A stretch of DNA of 64,000 bases from Xanthomonas sp. 10-10 (GTDB taxonomy: Bacteria > Pseudomonadota > Gammaproteobacteria > Xanthomonadales > Xanthomonadaceae), in NCBI RefSeq assembly GCF_040182365.1, contig NZ_CP144460.1, forward strand, positions 682,001 through 746,000, written 5' to 3'. Made by a program: the position numbers and the translations under genes. Under the pieces are notes generated by a model that had not been told where the DNA came from, made no database searches, and worked only from the letters and a program-made list of their open reading frames with translations. Shown one piece after another: positions 47,622 through 56,291 of the stretch. The stretch's first letter is position 1, and each line of letters opens with the position of its first letter.

Positions 47622-49205
47622 TCAGTGACGGAAATGCCGCACGCCGGTGAACACCATGGCGATACCGTGTTCGTCGGCGGCGGCGATCACTTCGCCGTCG
47701 CGCATCGAGCCGCCGGGCTGGATCACCGCCTTGATGCCGGCAGCGGCGGCGGCATCGATGCCGTCGCGAAACGGGAAGAACGCATCCGAGGCCATCACCG
47801 AGCCGGCCACCGTGAGCCTGGCTTCTTCGGCCTTGAGCGCGGCGATCTTGGCGCTGACCACGCGGCTCATCTGCCCGGCGCCCACGCCAATGGTGCGGCT
47901 GTCCTTGGCGTAGACAATCGCGTTGGATTTGACGTACTTGGCTACGCGCCAGGCGAACAGCAGATCGCCCAGTTCCGCGTCGCTGGGCGCGCGCTGGGTG
48001 ACCACGCTCAATTCGCCCAGCGACATGCCGCGGTTGTCGGCCGACTGCATCAGCAGGCCAGAGCCAATGCGCTTGGTGTCGTAGTTGTTCAAGCCATTGC
48101 CGTGCGGAATCTTGAGCACGCGTACATTGGCCTTCTTGGTGGCGTATTCCAGCGCGCCGGCTTCGTAGTCGGGGGCGATCAATACCTCGACGAACTGGCG
48201 ATCCAGAATGGCTTTTGCGGTGGCCGCATCCAGCGTCTTGTTGAAGGCCAGGATGCCGCCGAAGGCGCTGGTGGGGTCGGTGGCATAGGCCAGCTCGTAG
48301 GCATCGCCGCAGGCCGCGCCCACCGCCACGCCGCAGGGGTTGGCGTGCTTGACGATCACGCAGGCCGGCGCATCGAACTGACGCACGCATTCCCATGCCG
48401 CATCGGCATCGGCCAGGTTGTTGTAGCTCAGTTCCTTGCCCTGCAGCTGCTGAAAGGTGGCCAGGGTGCCCGGCACCGGGTACAGGTCGCGGTAGAACGC
48501 GCCGGATTGGTGCGGATTCTCGCCGTAGCGCAGGTCCATGACCTTGATGAAGTTGGAATTGATCTGCGCCGGAAACGGGCTGCGCGTGGGCACGGTTTCC
48601 GTGCTGTCGGCCACTGCCGACAGATAGTTGCTGATCGCCGCATCGTATTGCGCCACGCGGTTGAACGCAGCCACCGACAGCGCAAAGCGCTTGGCGGCCG
48701 ACAGCTGGCCGTCGTTGGCTTCCAGCTCTGCGAGCAGGTCGGCGTATTGCGACGGGTCGGTGGCCACCGCCACGCGCGCGAAGTTCTTGGCTGCGCTGCG
48801 CAGCATTGCCGGCCCACCGATGTCGATGTTTTCCACCGCATCGGCCAGCGTGCAATCGGTCTTGACGGTGACCGACTCGAACGGATACAGGTTGAGCACC
48901 AGCAGATCGATCGGCGCGATGCCGTGTTCGGCCATCACCGCCTCATCGACACCGGCGCGGCCGAGCAGGCCGCCGTGCACCAGCGGGTGCAGGGTCTTGA
49001 CGCGGCCGTCCATCATTTCCGGGAAACCGGTCAGGTCGGCGACGTCGGTGACCGGCAGGCCGGCGTCGCGGATCGCCTTGGCGGTGCCGCCGGTGGACAG
49101 CAGCTCGACCTTGCGCGCCACCAGCGCGCGGGCCAGGTCGATCAGGCCGGTCTTGTCGGAAACGGAGAGCAGGGCCCGGCGCACGGGCAGGAAATCGGAG
49201 GCCAT
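47622..49205 (-). CDS. purH: Bifunctional AICAR formyltransferase / IMP cyclohydrolase
   Basis: A 527-residue enzyme for the last two steps of IMP synthesis. The N-terminal IMP cyclohydrolase (about 1-200) shows [51 protein letters not shown]. The C-terminal transformylase shows [37 protein letters not shown], and ends [15 protein letters not shown]. Complete. ATG 49205. Divergent from the ynb-like cluster; in related genomes fis normally precedes it, but here fis is 13 kb away. Confidence 0.97.
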   Translation of the reverse strand: MASDFLPVRRALLSVSDKTGLIDLARALVARKVELLSTGGTAKAIRDAGLPVTDVADLTGFPEMMDGRVKTLHPLVHGGLLGRAGVDEAVMAEHGIAPIDLLVLNLYPFESVTVKTDCTLADAVENIDIGGPAMLRSAAKNFARVAVATDPSQYADLLAELEANDGQLSAAKRFALSVAAFNRVAQYDAAISNYLSAVADSTETVPTRSPFPAQINSNFIKVMDLRYGENPHQSGAFYRDLYPVPGTLATFQQLQGKELSYNNLADADAAWECVRQFDAPACVIVKHANPCGVAVGAACGDAYELAYATDPTSAFGGILAFNKTLDAATAKAILDRQFVEVLIAPDYEAGALEYATKKANVRVLKIPHGNGLNNYDTKRIGSGLLMQSADNRGMSLGELSVVTQRAPSDAELGDLLFAWRVAKYVKSNAIVYAKDSRTIGVGAGQMSRVVSAKIAALKAEEARLTVAGSVMASDAFFPFRDGIDAAAAAGIKAVIQPGGSMRDGEVIAAADEHGIAMVFTGVRHFRH

Positions 49206-49262
49206 GAGTGAGGGGACAGTCGTTGCGGGGCAGCCGATATTGTAGGCTGCGCCAGCGCTCGA

Positions 49263-49895
49263 ATGGACTCAACCACTGGTATGGCCTCGATTTATGCTCT
49301 GAAGGGACGCTTCCAGGACCTGCTGCGGCCCATGGTTGGCGCACTCTACCGCGGCGGCATCACCGCCAACCAGGTGACGCTCATCGCCGCAGCGGTGTCG
49401 TTGATGGTGGCTGCGGTGGTCTACCGCGCCGGCGCCAACTGGCCGCTGCTGTATCTGTTGCTGCCGGTGTGGATGCTGCTGCGCATGGCGCTCAATGCGG
49501 TCGATGGCATGTTGGCGCGCGAGTTCGGCCAGCAATCGCGCCTGGGTGCCTACCTCAACGAGCTGTGCGACGTGGTGGCCGATGCGGCGCTATACCTGAG
49601 CCTGCTCGGTGTGCCCGGCGTGGGCGCGCACTGGCTGTGGCTGTTTGCGCTGCTGGCGGCGCTGACCGAATACGCCGGCGTGCTCGGGCTGATGGTCGGT
49701 GCCGGTCGGCGCTACGACGGGCCGATGGGCAAGAGCGACCGCGCCTTCGTGATCGGCGTGGTGGGCCTTGGCCTGGCCTGCGGGCTGCTGGGTGCGCGCG
49801 GGGTGACCTGGGTCGCCATTGCCTTGGGCCTTGCCTGCGGCGCCACGGTGTGGCGGCGGGTACGCGCCGGGCTGGCCGAGGCGGCGGCGCGCTGA
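49263..49895 (+). CDS. CDP-alcohol phosphatidyltransferase (YnjF-like)
   Basis: A 210-residue inner-membrane enzyme of the CDP-alcohol phosphatidyltransferase family: it transfers a phosphatidyl group from CDP-diacylglycerol to an alcohol. The signature occupies residues 78-107: N78-x2-D81-G82-x2-A85-R86-x8-G95-x3-N99-x3-D103-x3-D107. Compared with the canonical D-x2-DG-x2-AR-x8-G-x3-D-x3-D, the first and third Asp are Asn here, but an additional Asp follows four residues after the last. About six helices. ATG 49263 or 49281. First gene of the lipid cluster; a 7-bp repeat (49937) separates it from the coupled operon. Confidence 0.88.
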   Translation: MDSTTGMASIYALKGRFQDLLRPMVGALYRGGITANQVTLIAAAVSLMVAAVVYRAGANWPLLYLLLPVWMLLRMALNAVDGMLAREFGQQSRLGAYLNELCDVVADAALYLSLLGVPGVGAHWLWLFALLAALTEYAGVLGLMVGAGRRYDGPMGKSDRAFVIGVVGLGLACGLLGARGVTWVAIALGLACGATVWRRVRAGLAEAAAR

Positions 49896-49936
49896 TCGAC
49901 ATCGCGCAACGGCATGCGCTGCCGCGTCGCATGGAC

Positions 49937-49964
49937 GCTGGGCGCTGGGCGCTGGGCGCTGGGC
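49937..49964. repeat. Heptanucleotide tandem repeat (gctgggc x4)
   Basis: Four perfect copies of gctgggc sit in the 104-bp gap between the first CDP-alcohol phosphatidyltransferase and the hydrolase-methyltransferase gene, about 35 bases upstream of the latter's start. A change in copy number would alter spacing between leader elements rather than a reading frame. Confidence 0.85.
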
Positions 49965-49999
49965 GCCTCTCATTTTCTCACTGATTTCAGGATGATCCG

Positions 50000-51754
50000 A
50001 TGCGTGATGTCGTAGAGCGGGAATTCGCCAGTTTCGATGGCACGCAGCTGTTCTATCGGCATTGGCCGACGCAGCTGGCAGGCGCCGTGCCCAAGTCGGT
50101 GGTGCTGCTGCACCGTGGGCATGAGCACTCCGGCCGGGTCATGCATCTGGCCGAAGAATTGAACCTGCCCGATGCGCAATTCTTTGCCTGGGACGCGCGC
50201 GGCAACGGCCGCTCGCCAGGGGCGCGCGGCGACGCACCGGGCTTCGAGGCGCTGGTGCGCGATCTGGACAGTTTCATCGCGCATCTATGCGCCACGCACG
50301 GCATCGCGGTGCAGGACATCGCCTTGGTCGCGCAGAGCGTGGGCGCGGTGGTTGCAGCTACCTGGGTGCACGATTACGCACCGCCGTTACGCGCGCTGGT
50401 GCTGGCCTCGCCGGCGTTCAAGGTCAAGTTGTACGTGCCGTTCGCACGTGCCGGGCTGGCGCTGATGCATGCGCTGCGCGGCAACTTTTTCGTCAACAGC
50501 TATGTCAAGCCGCAGTGGCTCACCCACGATGCGCAGCGCGTGGAAAGCTACCGCACCGATCCGCTGATCACCCGTCCGATCTCGGTCCGCGTGCTGCTGG
50601 GCCTGTACGCGGCGGCCGACCGCGTGGTGGCCGATGCACAGGCGATCACCGTGCCGACGCAGTTGCTGGTGTCCGGTTCGGACTTCGTGGTGCACCGCGG
50701 CCCGCAGGATCGGTTCTACGAGAACCTGGGCTCGCCGATCAAGCAGCGGCATTGGCTACCGGGGTTTTTTCACGACACCCTGGGCGAGCGCGACCGCGCA
50801 CTGGCCATCGCGCCGATTCGCGCCTTTATCCAGGCGCGCTTCGCACAGCCCCAGCTGCGCGCCCGATTGCGCGATGCGCATCGCGCCGGCCCCAGCTTTG
50901 AAGAAGCCGAACGTCTGGCCTGGCCGCCGCAACGCAATAGTCTGCAGGACCTGCGCTGGCGTGGCGTGCGTGCCGGTTTGCGTCTGGGCGGCAAGCTGTC
51001 CGAAGGCATTGCATTGGGCCTGCAGACCGGCTTCGATTCCGGCAGCACGCTGGATTACATCTACCGCAATCAGGCGCGTGGACGTGGCCCGTTGGGGCGC
51101 ATGATCGACCGCAATTATCTCGATGCGATCGGTTGGCGTGGCATCCGCATCCGTGGCGCGCATCTGGGCGAGCTGCTGCGCGATGCGGCAGGCCGCTTGC
51201 GCCAGGCGGGCCTGCCGGTGCGCGTGCTCGATGTGGCCGCAGGCCACGGCCGTTATGTGCTCCAGGCGCTCGGCAGCGGTGCGCAACGCGCCGATGCCAT
51301 CGTGCTGCGCGATTTCAGCCCGCTCAACGTCACCCAGGGCGGCGAGTTGATTCGCACGCTCGGCGCCGGCGACATCGCCCGTTTCGAGCAAGGCGATGCG
51401 TTCGACCCGGCCGCCCTGGCTGTGGTGCAGCCGGCGCCCACCCTGGCGGTGGTGTCGGGCTTGTACGAACTGTTTGCCGACAACGACCAGGTGGCGCGCT
51501 CGCTGGCCGGCCTGGCGGCGGCGGTGCAGCCGGGCGGGTATCTGCTCTACACCGGCCAGCCGTGGCATCCGCAGCTGGAATTCATCGCGCGCGCACTCAC
51601 CAGTCACCGCGATGGCGTGGCCTGGGTGATGCGCAGGCGCAGCCAGCAGGAGATGGATGAGCTGGTGGAGGCGGCAGGTTTCCGCAAGGTGGCGCAGCGG
51701 ATCGATGCATTCGGCATCTTCACCGTGTCGATGGCGCAGCGGATCGACGCATGA
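50000..51754 (+). CDS. Alpha/beta hydrolase - methyltransferase fusion (YnbC-like)
   Basis: A 584-residue two-domain protein. Residues about 15-300 are an alpha/beta hydrolase of the monoacylglycerol-lipase type: VVLLHRGHEHSGR, FAWDARGNGRSPG, nucleophile S113 in VAQSVGA, and the late acid/His region GFFHDTLGE. Residues about 330-584 are a Rossmann SAM-dependent methyltransferase with motif I around D411 (VRVLDVAAGHGRY) and VVSGLYELF. This size and layout match E. coli YnbC. Substrates unknown; the neighbouring lipid genes suggest lysophospholipid deacylation and head-group methylation. ATG 50000, ribosome-binding site AGGATG. Overlaps the next gene by four bases. Confidence 0.88.
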   Translation: MRDVVEREFASFDGTQLFYRHWPTQLAGAVPKSVVLLHRGHEHSGRVMHLAEELNLPDAQFFAWDARGNGRSPGARGDAPGFEALVRDLDSFIAHLCATHGIAVQDIALVAQSVGAVVAATWVHDYAPPLRALVLASPAFKVKLYVPFARAGLALMHALRGNFFVNSYVKPQWLTHDAQRVESYRTDPLITRPISVRVLLGLYAAADRVVADAQAITVPTQLLVSGSDFVVHRGPQDRFYENLGSPIKQRHWLPGFFHDTLGERDRALAIAPIRAFIQARFAQPQLRARLRDAHRAGPSFEEAERLAWPPQRNSLQDLRWRGVRAGLRLGGKLSEGIALGLQTGFDSGSTLDYIYRNQARGRGPLGRMIDRNYLDAIGWRGIRIRGAHLGELLRDAAGRLRQAGLPVRVLDVAAGHGRYVLQALGSGAQRADAIVLRDFSPLNVTQGGELIRTLGAGDIARFEQGDAFDPAALAVVQPAPTLAVVSGLYELFADNDQVARSLAGLAAAVQPGGYLLYTGQPWHPQLEFIARALTSHRDGVAWVMRRRSQQEMDELVEAAGFRKVAQRIDAFGIFTVSMAQRIDA

Positions 51755-53088
51755 CACATGGCGCGCGCCCGACCGGTCGTGCCGCGCTCTGGCTGGCGTT
51801 GCTGGGGCCGTTTTTCTTCCTCAGTTATGGCCTGGCCAATACGCTGGCCGGGCGCGCGGAGCAGGTGCCGTCGGTGGTGTTCGGCTGGGAACACGGCATG
51901 CCGTTCTGGCCGTGGACCATCGTGCCGTACTGGACGATCGACCTGTTCTACGCCGCATCGTTCTTTGTCTGCCGTACCCGCCGCGAACTGGATACGCATG
52001 CGCTACGCCTGCTCAGCGCGCAAGTGCTCTGCGTAACGTGTTTTGTGCTGTGGCCGTTGCGGTACAGCTTTGTGCGCCCGGACACGCAGGGTGTGTTCGG
52101 CTGGCTGTTTGCCGTGCTGCTGGGCTTCGACAAGCCGTTCAATCAGGCACCGTCGCTGCATATCGTGTTGCTGGTGGTGCTGTGGGTGCGCTATGGGCAG
52201 CATCTGTCCGGTGTGTGGCGCTGGCTGTTGCACGGTTGGTTCGGCTTGATCGGCGTGTCGGTGCTGACCACGTATCAACATCATTTCCTGGATATCCCCA
52301 CCGGGCTTGCGGCGGGGTGGCTGTGCGTGTGGCTGTGGCCGGAGCGTATCGCCGCACCGTTTGCGCAGGCGCAACTGGCGCGCGATCGGCGGCGTTGGCG
52401 TTTGGCCGCGTTGTATCTGCTCGGCGCAGTCGCCAGCGCCGCGGCGGCGCTGTGCAGTGGCGGCGCCGGGTTATGGGTGCTGTGGGTGAGCCTGTCGCTG
52501 GGGCTGGTCGCGCTGAACTATGCAGCGCTTGGCGCGCCCGGATTCCAGAAGCGCAGCGATGGCGGGCTGAGTCTGGCTGCGCGCTGGTTGTATGCGCCGT
52601 ATCTGCTGGCGGCCTGGTGCAACTCGCGGCTATGGACGCGGCGCGACCCGTTGCCGCGCGCGGTCTGCGATGGTGTGTGGTTGGGGCGCATTCCGCTGCC
52701 CGGCCAGCGCGCAGCCTTCGCCGCGGTGGTCGACGTGAGTGCGGAGCTGTCCCTGTACGCGGCACGCGCGCAGGACCGCGCGTTGCCGATGCTGGATCTG
52801 GTGGCACCTGCGCCTGTGCAGCTGCGCGCCGCCGCCGCCGCGATCGAGGCGGCGCGCGTGCACGGCCCGGTGCTGGTGTGCTGCGCACTGGGCTACTCGC
52901 GCAGCGCCGCCAGCGTCGCGACCTGGTTGGTGCGCAGTGGCCGCAGCAGCGATGTGGACGCGGCCATCGCGCGGCTGCGCACCGCATGCGCCTGGATCGT
53001 GCTGGGTGCGCAGCATCGCGCCGCCATCGTGGCTGCGTGCATGACTCACCCAGACAACGACAGCGCGGCCGAGCGGAGTCTGCAATGA
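51751..53088 (+). CDS. PAP2 phosphatase - dual-specificity phosphatase fusion (YnbD-like)
   Basis: A 445-residue protein. Residues 10-200 are a membrane PAP2-type lipid phosphatase: about six helices, P134-S-L-H137 and a second motif T173-T-Y-Q-H177-H-F-L-D181. Between them and the end are two more helices. Residues about 295-430 are a cytosolic cysteine phosphatase with the Cx5R loop C378-ALGYS-R384. The two phosphatase types in one chain, next to CDP-alcohol transferases, resemble E. coli YnbD. A likely job is dephosphorylation of a phospholipid phosphate, as PTPMT1 does for phosphatidylglycerol phosphate. Overlaps both neighbours by four bases. Confidence 0.88.
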   Translation: MTHGARPTGRAALWLALLGPFFFLSYGLANTLAGRAEQVPSVVFGWEHGMPFWPWTIVPYWTIDLFYAASFFVCRTRRELDTHALRLLSAQVLCVTCFVLWPLRYSFVRPDTQGVFGWLFAVLLGFDKPFNQAPSLHIVLLVVLWVRYGQHLSGVWRWLLHGWFGLIGVSVLTTYQHHFLDIPTGLAAGWLCVWLWPERIAAPFAQAQLARDRRRWRLAALYLLGAVASAAAALCSGGAGLWVLWVSLSLGLVALNYAALGAPGFQKRSDGGLSLAARWLYAPYLLAAWCNSRLWTRRDPLPRAVCDGVWLGRIPLPGQRAAFAAVVDVSAELSLYAARAQDRALPMLDLVAPAPVQLRAAAAAIEAARVHGPVLVCCALGYSRSAASVATWLVRSGRSSDVDAAIARLRTACAWIVLGAQHRAAIVAACMTHPDNDSAAERSLQ

Positions 53089-53528
53089 ACACATCCCCGA
53101 TGACCTTGGCAGCCATGCGTGCGGTGTTGCGCCAGGGCGCGCCACTGGACCGGTTCTCGTTGCTGCTGCTGGCGGCCGCCATCGCCTTGCTGGGTGTTGC
53201 CGAGGCGCCGCCGTTGATACAACTGAGTTTTGCGCTCAGCGCATCGGCCGGGCTGATGCAGCGCTATTGGGCATTGCGCGTGGGCCTGGATGTCGACCTG
53301 CTGGAGGGCGTGATTGCGCAGATGGCGCGCGGCAGCGACGAAACCCACGCTGCGCAACAGCTCGACACGGCGCTGCATGCCATTGGCCTGCGCGCCACGC
53401 TACCGCCTACACGCGATTGGTCGACGCGCTGGGCCGGCATGCGCCGCTTGCTGCGCTGGCAACTGGCGAGCGTGGCGGCGCAGCTGCTGTGGTTGGTCGC
53501 GGCACTGGCACTGCGGGTATCCGGATGA
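53085..53528 (+). CDS. Small membrane protein of unknown function in lipid operon
   Basis: A 147-residue protein with two or three hydrophobic segments (FSLLLLAAAIALLGVAEAPPLIQLSFALSAS; and the C-terminal LASVAAQLLWLVAALALRVSG) around a charged middle region (ARGSDETHAAQQLDTALHAIG). Not recognised. The start and stop both overlap neighbours by four bases (ATGA), so it is translated as part of the operon and may be a small partner of the next, TIGR04222-like, protein. Confidence 0.75.
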   Translation: MNTSPMTLAAMRAVLRQGAPLDRFSLLLLAAAIALLGVAEAPPLIQLSFALSASAGLMQRYWALRVGLDVDLLEGVIAQMARGSDETHAAQQLDTALHAIGLRATLPPTRDWSTRWAGMRRLLRWQLASVAAQLLWLVAALALRVSG

Positions 53529-55018
53529 GCGACGCGCATGGCCCCGGTCAGCCCGAACCCATGCAGGCCACCGCGGCGCAGCAGGCGTTGTGGCAGCGCT
53601 TGCAGGCGTATCGTTTTGGCGGCGATGCCGATGCGTTGCCGGCCTTCGTGCGGCGCGTCGCCAAGCAGGCCCGCTGCAGTGTGGGGCAGGCGCAGCAAGC
53701 GGTAGACGAATACCGGCGCTTCTGTTTTCTGGCGTGCACCGATACCCGGGATGTGACGCCCAGCCCCTTGGTCGACCAGGTCTGGCACACCCATCTCACC
53801 GACACCCGCGAGTATTGGCAGCAGTTCTGCCCACAGGTGTTGCAGACCACGCTGCATCATCAGCCCGGACGCGGTGGCAGCGACGACGCTGCGCGTTTCC
53901 AGGCGCAGTATCGACAGACCCTGGAGCGCTACCGCACACACTTCGGGCCGCCGCCGGTGCAGGTCTGGCCTGCACCATCGCCGCAGCCTGCAGCCACGCC
54001 TGCGCAGCAGCACGCTGCCGAGGCCAGCCTGCGTGCCCTGCGCGGCGAGCCGATGCACGCGCAGCGCGGCGCACGCATCGGCACGGTGCTGGTCTGGGCC
54101 GTTGCGACGCTGGTGATTGGCGTGGTTGCCGGCAACGGTGAGGTCGCCTCGCCGCTGCACTGGCGCGGCAGCAGCTTCCTGGCGCTGTTTGCGGTGGGGA
54201 TCGGCCTGGCCTGGTCGGCATCGGCGTGGTTGCGGCGCCGCCTGCGCGGCAGCGTGCATCTGCGGCCGGTGGATGCGGTCGATGCGTTGGAACTGGCCTG
54301 TCTGAGCGGTGGCGCCGGGCGTGTGGCCGATCTGTTGTTCGCCCGCTTGCTGGCCTGCGATGCGGTGCATCTGCAGCGCGATGAGGAGGCGCAGGCGCGC
54401 AAGTGGGTACGTTGCGATCCCAGCGTTGCAGTGCCGGTGGCGCTGCAGCCGGCACTGCAACGCGTGCGCGATGGGGAGGATCCGGTGCTGGCATGGCAGT
54501 CGCTGCGCACGCTGGCCGCACCGGTGCAGCAGCGCCTGATCGACAAGGGGTTGCTGCTGGATCGGCGCACGGCGCTGCTGGTGCGCGGGGTGAGCGCCCT
54601 TCCCGTGGCCGCGCTGTGGGGCCTGGGCGCCTGCAAGCTGGTGATCGGGCTGCAGGGGGGCTATCCGGTGGGCTATCTGCTGGCCTTGATGGTGCTGGTC
54701 AGCATGCTGGTGCTGGGATTCTTGCTGGTGCCGGTACGCCGCAGCGGGGCCGGCGATGCGCACCTGCGCGAGCGCAGATCGACGGTCAGGCCCGACGCGG
54801 CGCGCACCGGCAACGATCCCGGCGAAGCGGTGGCGCTGTACGGCACCGTCGCGTTGGTGGGCACGCCATGGGTGAGCTATCACACGCTGCGCGCGCCCAC
54901 GCCCGGCAATACCGACAGCAGCGGCAGCAGTTGCGGCGGTGGCGGCGACAGTGGCGGTGGGGATAGCGGCGGAGACGGTGGCGGTGGATGTGGTGGCTGC
55001 GGTGGAGGAGGCGACTGA
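53525..55018 (+). CDS. TIGR04222-like membrane protein with GRDP-type N-terminus and Gly/Cys-rich tail
   Basis: A 497-residue protein. An N-terminal region (about 25-145) has a glycine-rich-domain-protein (GRDP/DUF1399)-type motif, PLVDQVWHTHLTDTREYWQQFC. Two helices at about 185-235 follow, then a soluble domain (DAVDALELACLSGGAGRVADLLFARLL) and two more helices (about 360-410). The tail is a Gly/Ser/Cys low-complexity stretch (from 465, ending CGGCGGGGD) as in TIGR04222 proteins. Biochemical role unknown. Coupled to both neighbours (4-base and 1-base overlaps). Confidence 0.75.
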   Translation: MSDAHGPGQPEPMQATAAQQALWQRLQAYRFGGDADALPAFVRRVAKQARCSVGQAQQAVDEYRRFCFLACTDTRDVTPSPLVDQVWHTHLTDTREYWQQFCPQVLQTTLHHQPGRGGSDDAARFQAQYRQTLERYRTHFGPPPVQVWPAPSPQPAATPAQQHAAEASLRALRGEPMHAQRGARIGTVLVWAVATLVIGVVAGNGEVASPLHWRGSSFLALFAVGIGLAWSASAWLRRRLRGSVHLRPVDAVDALELACLSGGAGRVADLLFARLLACDAVHLQRDEEAQARKWVRCDPSVAVPVALQPALQRVRDGEDPVLAWQSLRTLAAPVQQRLIDKGLLLDRRTALLVRGVSALPVAALWGLGACKLVIGLQGGYPVGYLLALMVLVSMLVLGFLLVPVRRSGAGDAHLRERRSTVRPDAARTGNDPGEAVALYGTVALVGTPWVSYHTLRAPTPGNTDSSGSSCGGGGDSGGGDSGGDGGGGCGGCGGGGD

Positions 55019-55662
55019 TGCAACCCAGACAGACCCTGTTGCAACGACGCCAGCGCTGGGCACGCGCCTTGCGCGGACGCGGCGCCACGCCCAACGGCGT
55101 GTCGTGGGCCGGCATCGCCTTCGCGGCGCTGGCCGGGGTGATGTTCTACATCGCCTTGAGCGCACCGGCGCGCGAAGGCGTCGCGCCGCTGCTGCTGGCC
55201 TTGCTCGGCCTGCAGGGGCGGCTGTGGTGCAACCGCCTGGATGGCGTGCTGGCGCGACAGGCGCGGCTGGTATCGCGCGCCGGCGAGGTCTACAACGATG
55301 CGCCGGACCGCCTGTCGGACGTGCTGGTCTGCGTCGGGCTGGGTTACGGCCTGCAGGCCAGCATCCCGTGGGCCGCGCAACTGGGTTGGGCAGCGGCGTT
55401 GTGCTGCGTGGCCACCGCCTACGTGCGCATGCTCGGCCTGGCCTGTGGCACCGCCGAGCCACGGCAGGGGCCGATGGCACGCGTGCAGCGCATGCACTGG
55501 TTGTCGCTGACGACCGTGCTGGCGATGCCGTGGCAGTGGGTGGGCCAGCCGCGCATCGCGGCATGGGTATTGATCGGCGCGCTGGCGGTGTTGATCGCCG
55601 GTGCGCTACTGACGGTGGTGCTGCGGCTGCGCATGATCGTGCGCACATTGGAGTGGACATGA
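55018..55662 (+). CDS. CDP-alcohol phosphatidyltransferase (second paralogue, YnbA-like)
   Basis: A 214-residue inner-membrane enzyme. The family signature reads N72-x2-D75-G76-x2-A79-R80-x8-G89-x3-N93-x3-D97-x3-D101, with the same two Asp-to-Asn changes as the paralogue at 49263. Six hydrophobic segments. Should join a CDP-diacylglycerol made by the downstream CdsA-like enzyme to an unknown alcohol. The start ATG overlaps the upstream stop by one base (TGATG) and its stop overlaps the acyltransferase start (ATGA). Confidence 0.85.
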   Translation: MQPRQTLLQRRQRWARALRGRGATPNGVSWAGIAFAALAGVMFYIALSAPAREGVAPLLLALLGLQGRLWCNRLDGVLARQARLVSRAGEVYNDAPDRLSDVLVCVGLGYGLQASIPWAAQLGWAAALCCVATAYVRMLGLACGTAEPRQGPMARVQRMHWLSLTTVLAMPWQWVGQPRIAAWVLIGALAVLIAGALLTVVLRLRMIVRTLEWT

Positions 55663-56291
55663 TTGCCCGTTTGATTGCGCGTGCCTGCAGCGGCGCCATC
55701 CGTACCTTGACCGGCGCGCGCGCGTTGTGGCGCGGCTGTGCGCCGTCCAACGAGCGCCGCGTGTATTACGGCAACCACGCCAGCCACGGCGATTTCGTGC
55801 TGATCTGGTCGTCGTTGCCGGCCAGCCTGCGACACGAAGTGCGCCCGGTGGCCGCAGCCGATTACTGGCAACGCACCGCGCTGCGGCGCTATCTGATCCA
55901 CGCGGTGTTCAATGGCGTGCTGATCGAACGCAACCCGGCGCAACGCACCCGCGACCCGATCCAATGCCTGTGCGATGCGATCGATGCCGGCGATTCGCTG
56001 ATCCTGTTTCCCGAGGGCACGCGCAACCCGGACGAAGGCGTGCTGCCGTTCAAGAGCGGGCTGTATCACCTGGCGCGGCAACGGCCGGAGCTGGAATTCG
56101 TGCCGGTGTGGATCGACAACCTCAAACGCGTGATGCCCAAGGGCAAGTGGTTGCCGCTGCCGTTGCTGTGCACCACTACCTTCGGCGCGCCGTTGCGGCT
56201 GGATGCCGACGAAGACAAAGACGCGTTTCTGGCGCGTGCGCGCGAGGCGCTGCTGGCGTTGTCGCCGGATCAACTGGAGGCGCGCGCATGA
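55659..56291 (+). CDS. PlsC-like 1-acylglycerol-3-phosphate acyltransferase
   Basis: A 210-residue LPLAT-family acyltransferase. Block I is NHASHGD (NH-x4-D), block III is FPEGTRNPDEG. Predicted to acylate lysophosphatidate to phosphatidate, the substrate for CdsA. Short for PlsC (no large N-terminal membrane domain), resembling the YnbB-cluster-associated form. ATGA overlaps at both ends. Confidence 0.88.
   Translation: MIARLIARACSGAIRTLTGARALWRGCAPSNERRVYYGNHASHGDFVLIWSSLPASLRHEVRPVAAADYWQRTALRRYLIHAVFNGVLIERNPAQRTRDPIQCLCDAIDAGDSLILFPEGTRNPDEGVLPFKSGLYHLARQRPELEFVPVWIDNLKRVMPKGKWLPLPLLCTTTFGAPLRLDADEDKDAFLARAREALLALSPDQLEARA

Noticed and set aside
53264..55750. 828-codon minus-strand ORF
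   Set aside because: Opposite well-supported lipid-operon genes; Arg/Pro/Ala-rich with no domains.
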